This document shows, piece by piece, positions 59,051-64,000 of a stretch of DNA of 64,000 nt (positions are counted from its first letter, which is position 1; the number at the start of each line of letters is the position of its first letter). A program made the translations under genes and the position numbers. This DNA is from Ruminococcus flavefaciens. GTDB lineage: Bacteria; Bacillota; Clostridia; Oscillospirales; Ruminococcaceae. The notes under the pieces are model-generated. The model searched no databases. It saw nothing but the letters and a program-made list of their open reading frames with translations, and was not told where the DNA came from. Where the stretch lies: assembly GCF_900116855.1 (NCBI RefSeq), contig NZ_UETD01000006.1, positions 186,001 through 250,000 of the forward strand, read 5' to 3'.

Positions 59051-61705
59051 TTATCCTCCGATAAGGTAGATTATATTGACGACAGTCCAGACCAGCGGAG
59101 CTGCCGCATAGAATATCAGTACAGTGACCGCGCTCAGGGCGTACACAGCCCTTGCGGCTGCCTTTCCCGTCACGCCGCTGTTTTTTCCGCGGAGCACCAT
59201 CAGCAGCACTCCAAAGAGAAGCACTCCCGCACAGGTGAGAAGCCCTCCCGTTTTCAGTCCCTTGGGGCAGAACCGCATACGCACTGTGCCGCCGCCCTCT
59301 GGCAGATTTACGGCGCAGAAGCTTCCCAGCGTCCTGATGAGCTCAGCCTTTTCACCGTTGACAGTGCAGCTCCAGCCCTCGGACCATGTCACGGGAAGAT
59401 ACACATATCCGCCCGACTCTGCCTTTGCAGTAATGGTATTGCCCTCAACGCTGACGGAAGCAGTCTCCGCAGCGGCTATTGCCTTAGCCGCTCTCTCCGC
59501 GTCAAAGGTGTAAACGCCAAAGCTTGCGGCTGTGAAGTCCTTCAGCACCCTCACCTTTACGGTGACAGTCTCGTCCTCATATGTGCCGAGGTCCACTATG
59601 CCGTTTACAGAGCTGCTTGGGTAGCTGCTCACTTTAAGGCTGCCGTTGACACTGACCTCAACGCTGTTATAGTACTCCTCCTCAACATCGGTGGAATAGC
59701 GGTCAAAAAGGTCGAAATACAGCTCTTTGCAGCCTGTCACATCTATCTCGTAGGCAAGCTCCGCAGGCTCGTCGGGTATGACCGAGACCATAGTCTCGCC
59801 GTCAGTCTGACTAATGACGGCTCCGCTGACAGTATTTGGGAAATGCTTCATAACAGTGCCGCCCTCGCCGAAAAGCCTGTCGGCAATGAAGTCTGTAGTC
59901 TCCATACGCTGTAAGTCCTCATAGTCGGAAAGCTCCTCGGGCGCGACCTCGGAGACAACAGCTCCCTTTGGCACATATGGGTCTGTGCGAATGGAAATAT
60001 TACCGCTGAGGTCATAGGGCTCATAGAAACGGTTGCCCGAAGGGTCGCCCACAATGTATTTATTGAGCAGCAGCTCATCGGTCAGCATAGTCCCCCCTGT
60101 GGAGTCCATATCCAGCCAGTGGGAGGAGTAGCCCATGCGCTTGAGGGTGTAGAGCACATCACTGTCCGTAAGGGAGGTATAGTGCCCGATGGAGTATTTT
60201 CCCATGGCTTCGGCATAGTTGGGATAGTAATAGCGTTTCGTCTCCTTTACGCGGACAAATCCCTCGTCGGGGATGCGCTCAAGGGAATCGCAGGTAACGC
60301 GGAAATAATCCGAGGACTCCCCTGCCTCGGCAACATTTATACCGAAGGTCATGAAGCTCTCGCTGAAAACCACGGCAGCCATGACCGTTACCGTGAGCCA
60401 TTTCGGGATACTGCCCCTGCGGAAGCTGTAAAGGCAGATAAAATAAGCCGCTCCGCCGAAAAGTCCCAGAACCGAGATGATGATGCCGTCCTTTTTGTCC
60501 ACCCAAAGGCTGTGAGCGTAGGAGCTGAGAGAGCTTCGGTGAAAATAAGCTATAAAGGCTGCGGTTATGTACAAAGCCGCAGACGCGGCAGATATGACGC
60601 AGGCGGAGAGCCTGTGGTTCTTTTCGGGCTCCTCCTCGAGCAGCGCTCCGCAGGCTGAAAATATGAGCAGGATAACGATAAAGCCGTATCTCAGCGGATA
60701 CGCCTGATAGCTGCCCGTCTGGAGCAGCTTGTTCACAGGCTCCGCAAAAACACCTATAAGGGCAGCTATTCCCGAAGCACCGAATAAAAACGCCTTTCCC
60801 GACTTCAGCTTTTTCCTGAATACTAAAATGAGCACAGCTCCTGCAAAAACAAGGGAGCTTCCCGACAGCACCGCCATCTTGTCGAAGTTCCTGTCCACAA
60901 AATATCCGCCGAAAAAGGCGTCACTGAGGGAATTTCCTCTGCCCGAGGCTGTATACTGCGCAAAGGCAGGCAGCCAGACAGCTCCGCTTATAAGAGCAGC
61001 ACACAGGTCGGCAGCAAGGAGCCGCAGAGCTCTGCTGCCGCGTTTTTCAGGCTCACAGCACAGGTACAGAGCAGCTCCACCGAGCATTGCTGTGAAAATG
61101 ATGACCATGAAGCTGATGTAGAAGTTCATGACCACACAAAGCGACAAACAAACAGTATAAGCTCCCCATTTGCCGCTGCTCAGGAGCCTGAACAGCGCCG
61201 TCAGCAGCAGCGGGAATACTATCATCATATCCAGCCACATATCGTTCTGATAATACAGCATAACATAGCCGCTTGTGCCGTACATCACCGACATGAGGGC
61301 TCCCATGGGGACATTAAGCTTCGGCAGCACCCTTCGGAAATAAAATTCCGCAGAAGCCGCGCTCAGCCCAGCTTTAATGACGATGAGGATGTTCACGAAC
61401 CATATCATATGAGAGTTGTCCACCGCAAGGCTTATAAGAGACAGCGGCGAGGACAGGAAGAACAGAAAGACTCCGTAGAAATTCATCATGCCTCCGCCGC
61501 GTCCCAGCAGCAGAGAACCGTCTGAAAAGGCTGTTTTCAGCTCCATAAGCAGCGGAACGTACTGCTGATCCATATCGCACCATGCCGCGGAGCGCTCCCC
61601 GAAGGGATAATAGCCGTGTATCAGATAGAACAGCATGAAAAGCACAGCCGTAACCGCTCCTGCCATGAGCGGTGCGGTAAATAAAGAAATATCACGTTTT
61701 TTCAT
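59051..61705 (-). CDS. YfhO family multi-pass membrane protein, second copy
   Basis: The 884-residue protein has about a dozen membrane segments, the WCDMDQQYVPLLMELK luminal loop near residue 45 (compare the NAQQ loop of the other copy) and a soluble domain of about 350 residues before a last membrane segment. The ATG at 61705 has GGAGG; the longer frame is a shadow. YfhO proteins act in glycosylation of surface polymers. The two copies in this window share layout but differ widely, so they probably modify different acceptors. Confidence 0.86.
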   Translation of the reverse strand: MKKRDISLFTAPLMAGAVTAVLFMLFYLIHGYYPFGERSAAWCDMDQQYVPLLMELKTAFSDGSLLLGRGGGMMNFYGVFLFFLSSPLSLISLAVDNSHMIWFVNILIVIKAGLSAASAEFYFRRVLPKLNVPMGALMSVMYGTSGYVMLYYQNDMWLDMMIVFPLLLTALFRLLSSGKWGAYTVCLSLCVVMNFYISFMVIIFTAMLGGAALYLCCEPEKRGSRALRLLAADLCAALISGAVWLPAFAQYTASGRGNSLSDAFFGGYFVDRNFDKMAVLSGSSLVFAGAVLILVFRKKLKSGKAFLFGASGIAALIGVFAEPVNKLLQTGSYQAYPLRYGFIVILLIFSACGALLEEEPEKNHRLSACVISAASAALYITAAFIAYFHRSSLSSYAHSLWVDKKDGIIISVLGLFGGAAYFICLYSFRRGSIPKWLTVTVMAAVVFSESFMTFGINVAEAGESSDYFRVTCDSLERIPDEGFVRVKETKRYYYPNYAEAMGKYSIGHYTSLTDSDVLYTLKRMGYSSHWLDMDSTGGTMLTDELLLNKYIVGDPSGNRFYEPYDLSGNISIRTDPYVPKGAVVSEVAPEELSDYEDLQRMETTDFIADRLFGEGGTVMKHFPNTVSGAVISQTDGETMVSVIPDEPAELAYEIDVTGCKELYFDLFDRYSTDVEEEYYNSVEVSVNGSLKVSSYPSSSVNGIVDLGTYEDETVTVKVRVLKDFTAASFGVYTFDAERAAKAIAAAETASVSVEGNTITAKAESGGYVYLPVTWSEGWSCTVNGEKAELIRTLGSFCAVNLPEGGGTVRMRFCPKGLKTGGLLTCAGVLLFGVLLMVLRGKNSGVTGKAAARAVYALSAVTVLIFYAAAPLVWTVVNIIYLIGG

Positions 61706-61733
61706 GCTGTCCCTCCTTTGCATTAACCAAATT

Positions 61734-61762
61734 ATTTTATCATATTTCGCCGCAATAGTCAA
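61734..61762 (-). promoter_or_regulatory. Promoter of the second yfhO
   Basis: The minus strand has TTGACT (61757-61762), 17-bp spacer and TAAAAT (61734-61739). Confidence 0.8.
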
Positions 61763-61763
61763 T

Positions 61764-61792
61764 AAAAAATCCGAAGCATTTCTGCTTCGGAT
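61764..61792 (-). terminator. Terminator of the zinc-ribbon repeat protein gene
   Basis: ATCCGAAGCA and TGCTTCGGAT pair over 10 bp, loop TTTC; the minus strand continues TTTTTT. Confidence 0.85.
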
Positions 61793-61813
61793 CTTTAAAT
61801 TCTTCAGTCTTTA

Positions 61814-62863
61814 TCAGTCATAATAATCCAGACCGTCAGCTGACATGGGAATGATCTTCCAGCCGTCGCCCTTGATCTTTACAACGCAAAGCTTTGTGGA
61901 TTCGTGCTTTGTATCGCCGTCCTCGTCCTTGTGCTTTGTCTTGACCTTCATCTCATAGCCCTGTGAGATCTCGATATCGTCATCATCAGCATCATAGTCC
62001 TCACACATATCCTCGAAGTAGTTCTCAGCCTGTCTGATATCGGACTTCTTGAGCTTTTCCTTACGAGAGATCTTGTCAAACTTGGGGAGAGTCTCCTTGT
62101 CCTCGAGATCGTCGATCATATCCTCGATCATCTCGTTGTAGCTGTCAACCTTATCCTCAAACTCGTCCTCATCCTTGAGCTCCTTGATAACGGACTTGGG
62201 GAGAGTGAGCTCCATCATTGCCTTACCGCCGTGCTTGTTGGAAGCAGCCTTTACATACTTCTTTACTGCGCCCTTTGCACCGCCGCCTAAGCAGAGTGCA
62301 CAGAGAAGCAGTAAAATGAGAGCTGCAATAGCAGCTACTGCTATATAAACGGCATTCTTGTTGTTCTTCATTCCGCCGGGAAGGTTCTCGGATATACCGC
62401 CTGCGATGTTGTCAACCTTCTTTGCGATGTCAGCACCGTTGAGCTGCTTGAAGCCGTTGCCTGCATTCTGAGCAGCATTGTTTACCTGCTGACCTGCATC
62501 CTGAGCAGCCTGTACTGCGTCATTCTTAACGTCGTTAACAGCATCAGCCGCATTGCTTACAGCCTGAGCAGCGTCGTTCTTAACTTCGTTCACAGCGTTG
62601 TTAACTGCATTTGCAGCACCGTCAGCAACACCGCTTACAGCCTCTGCTGCCTTCTGCTCTGCGTTCTGAGCAGCGTCAGCAGCCTTATCTGCAACATTGC
62701 TTACAGCCTCTGCTGCCTCGTTCTTAACTTCGCTTACAGCGTTTTCAGCAGTGTTGACTCCGCTCTCTACGGTGTCCTTAACTTCTTCTGCTGCCTTAGC
62801 GCCTGCACAGTCGCAGGAGCCACCTTCGGGGATCTGCTTTCCGCAGTACTTACAAAATGCCAT
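61814..62863 (-). CDS. Zinc-ribbon membrane protein with amphipathic helical repeats
   Basis: The 349-residue protein begins MAFCKYCGKQIPEGGSCDC, a double-cysteine zinc ribbon. Residues about 25-155 are repeats rich in Ala, Asn and Val built on an 11-residue-like period (NAVNEVKNDAAQAVSNAA, NDVKNDAVQAAQDAG), the pattern of LEA-type or apolipoprotein-type helices. One membrane segment (about 170-190) follows, then an acidic extracellular domain (about 200-349). The ATG at 62863 has GGAGG. No family is recognised for the whole; each part occurs elsewhere. It is a single-gene unit. Confidence 0.8.
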   Translation of the reverse strand: MAFCKYCGKQIPEGGSCDCAGAKAAEEVKDTVESGVNTAENAVSEVKNEAAEAVSNVADKAADAAQNAEQKAAEAVSGVADGAANAVNNAVNEVKNDAAQAVSNAADAVNDVKNDAVQAAQDAGQQVNNAAQNAGNGFKQLNGADIAKKVDNIAGGISENLPGGMKNNKNAVYIAVAAIAALILLLLCALCLGGGAKGAVKKYVKAASNKHGGKAMMELTLPKSVIKELKDEDEFEDKVDSYNEMIEDMIDDLEDKETLPKFDKISRKEKLKKSDIRQAENYFEDMCEDYDADDDDIEISQGYEMKVKTKHKDEDGDTKHESTKLCVVKIKGDGWKIIPMSADGLDYYD

Positions 62864-62897
62864 AAGATAACCTCCAAAATAAAAAATTTCAATAATT

Positions 62898-62926
62898 ATT
62901 TTATCATATATCCTATATATTGTCAA
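62898..62926 (-). promoter_or_regulatory. Promoter of the zinc-ribbon repeat protein gene
   Basis: The minus strand has TTGACA (62921-62926), 17-bp spacer and TAAAAT (62898-62903). Confidence 0.85.
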
Positions 62927-62984
62927 GCAAAACCATTTATTTTGGAAAGCAAAAATTCTTTTTCGTCAGTTTGCATAAAAAAGC

Positions 62985-63019
62985 CAAAAAGCACCGACTT
63001 TCCTTTAAAAGCCGGTGCT
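62985..63019 (-). terminator. Terminator of the small membrane protein gene
   Basis: AGCACCG and CGGTGCT pair, with CTTT/AAAAG inside. The minus strand continues TTTTTGG. The stop codon of the gene lies within the hairpin. Confidence 0.75.
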
Positions 63020-63514
63020 CTTGATGTGTTTTTTACGCGCGATGATATAGGATAACAGAAGCGCCGCCCCGGGCACCGCTGCTGTCGGCAGCAAAGCAGT
63101 CAGCTCCGCAGCAGACAGGTTTGCAGATAACGCAGACGGCTCTATAAAGTTGCACAGCTGCAAAAACGACGGCTCCAGCAGCTTGAATATGCCGTAGAAC
63201 TCAAAACCGCCGCCCAGCGCAGATATGAACAGCACTATCCTGTTTACCGCAGGAAACAGTGTAACTGCCGCCGCTGCACATAACATCCCTGTCATCGGGA
63301 TCGGTTTGCCGCTGATACGTTCACTTTTAAGGTCTGCCGCTGCTTCCTTTATTCCGAGGTCCGCCAGAATACATACCAGTACGGCAGCTGTGCATACAAG
63401 GCATATCGCCCTGAAAACGCCGCCTTTGAGCGCCGCAAGCATTATATTCACGAACAGACAGAGCAGCTGTGCGGCAATATATCTCACAACGGCTTTTATG
63501 GTCTTTGATCTCAT
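63005..63514 (-). CDS. Hypothetical multi-pass membrane protein
   Basis: The 169-residue protein has four probable membrane segments (about 15-35, 39-55, 75-100 and 138-160) and few charged residues outside a short cytoplasmic loop (KEAAADLKSERISGK). No family is recognised. The frame opens at a GTG nine bases earlier, but AGGAAG fits the ATG at 63514. It follows the Fur-family gene on the same strand at 124 bases. Confidence 0.7.
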   Translation of the reverse strand: MRSKTIKAVVRYIAAQLLCLFVNIMLAALKGGVFRAICLVCTAAVLVCILADLGIKEAAADLKSERISGKPIPMTGMLCAAAAVTLFPAVNRIVLFISALGGGFEFYGIFKLLEPSFLQLCNFIEPSALSANLSAAELTALLPTAAVPGAALLLSYIIARKKHIKSTGF

Positions 63515-63576
63515 GGCTTTCACTTCCTGCGCATATTCAGCCTTTTTCCGCGCATAATAATACCGGAGGTGTTACT

Positions 63577-63675
63577 ATGCACGATAATGACGAACAGGAC
63601 GTTAAGATATACATTCCCAAGGGCTCCGCAGACAGCGGTCAGTCCTTGCCGCAGCAGTCCGAGCAGCGCCCGTAG
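63577..63675 (+). CDS. Possible 32-residue small protein
   Basis: The frame reads MHDNDEQDVKIYIPKG and continues hydrophilic to the stop. A strong GGAGGTG lies six bases before the ATG, the main reason to list it. It overlaps the end of the Fur-family gene in antisense by 37 bases. It is polar with no membrane segment or motif. It may be chance. Confidence 0.35.
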   Translation: MHDNDEQDVKIYIPKGSADSGQSLPQQSEQRP

Positions 63676-64000
63676 AACACTGTCTGGGAATAATCTATTG
63701 CGAAGCCGTGTTCCTCCTCGATGTGACGGGTGAGGTCGGCAAGGTGATCGCAGTCAAGATGTATGAGCCTGCCGCAGCTGAGACACTTCAGGTGAAAATG
63801 ACTGCGGCACTGCTCCTCGTCCTCTATATACTGATAGCAGGCACAGGTCTTGCCGTCAAAGGCGTACTTACGCACGATCCCCTGCTCCACCAGACGGTCG
63901 AGCTGTCTGTAAATAGTCGCAACGCCGACGGGAGTGCCCTCCGCCGACAGAAAGGCGCTTATCTCCTGAACGTTGGTGTGCTTGTCCTTATTCTTCATGA
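63639..64000 (-). CDS. Fur-family metalloregulator, N-terminus outside window
   Basis: The visible 119 residues cover the end of the winged helix (TPVGVATIYRQLDRLVEQGIV) and the dimerisation domain. Metal ligands are seen in FHLKCLSCGRLIHLDCDHL and the structural zinc site in GRCSDC. The ATG two bases from the edge is internal: the first helix of the family is missing, so the gene continues past 64000. Fur, Zur and PerR subtypes cannot be separated with certainty from this part. Confidence 0.88.
   Translation of the reverse strand, partial: MKNKDKHTNVQEISAFLSAEGTPVGVATIYRQLDRLVEQGIVRKYAFDGKTCACYQYIEDEEQCRSHFHLKCLSCGRLIHLDCDHLADLTRHIEEEHGFAIDYSQTVFYGRCSDCCGKD

Overview
The window looks like chromosome of a low-to-mid GC anaerobic Firmicute of the Clostridia, most like Ruminococcus (Oscillospirales). 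The basis is protein-level resemblance recalled from memory, a MraZ-headed division/cell wall cluster, SpoVG, class B sortases, a DUF4321-mreBCD locus, and a MurE with the DNPR-type motif of meso-diaminopimelate enzymes. No rRNA, intact tRNA, CRISPR array, prophage or insertion sequence was seen. Promoters are unusually easy to read: at least a dozen have a TTGNNN/TATAAT pair with a 16-17 bp spacer.

Region by region. 1-2.7 kb (minus): start of an RlmA-like methyltransferase, a fused TrmK-Nif3 protein, a zinc-ribbon protein and a SigH-like sigma factor. 2.7-19.1 kb (minus): divIVA, then the division and cell wall (dcw) cluster mraZ-rsmH-ftsL-spoVD/ftsI-murE-mraY-ftsW-murG-(alpha/beta hydrolase)-murA-ftsQ-ftsZ, with a textbook three-repeat MraZ box. 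murF, murD, murC, ddl and ftsA are absent from it. 19.3-26.9 kb (minus): nifS, a membrane protein, thiI, cinA, two class B sortases and a circularly permuted SpoIID-like protein. 27-30.1 kb (plus): YfhO and a Nudix hydrolase. 30.2-32.9 kb: spoVG divergent from murC-lexA. 32.9-33.7 kb: clusters of palindromic repeats around an orphan gene. 33.8-42.9 kb (plus): zapA, a U32 peptidase, dut, DUF4321, mreB, mreC, mreD, mrdA and vanW. 43-46.7 kb: a small repressor/membrane-protein module, fba, a flavin reductase and an M23 peptidase. 47-50.2 kb (minus): a DtxR-type regulator, murL and murD2. 50.3-54.4 kb (minus): a PglX-like DNA methyltransferase, GNAT and xylulokinase. 54.6-64 kb: uncharacterised membrane proteins, VanZ-like, a ROK-type regulator, an auxin-efflux-type carrier, a second YfhO, a zinc-ribbon repeat protein and a Fur-family regulator cut by the window end.

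How the genes fit together. Much of the window makes or shapes peptidoglycan. MurA, MurC, MurD2, MurE, MraY and MurG are here, with FtsW, a PASTA-tailed PBP, MreBCD and PBP2 for polymerisation and shape, and FtsZ, FtsQ, FtsL, ZapA and DivIVA for division. The main discovery candidate is the murL-murD2 pair. The canonical murD is missing from between mraY and ftsW, and the MurD-like ligase instead sits beside a homologue of MurL, the UDP-MurNAc-L-Ala-L-Glu epimerase known from Xanthomonas. This predicts that the organism adds L-glutamate and then epimerises it on the nucleotide precursor, rather than using free D-glutamate from MurI. Secondary candidates are the circularly permuted SpoIID, MraZ-like repeats upstream of the relocated murC, and a family of hairpin repeats whose stems differ by compensatory changes.
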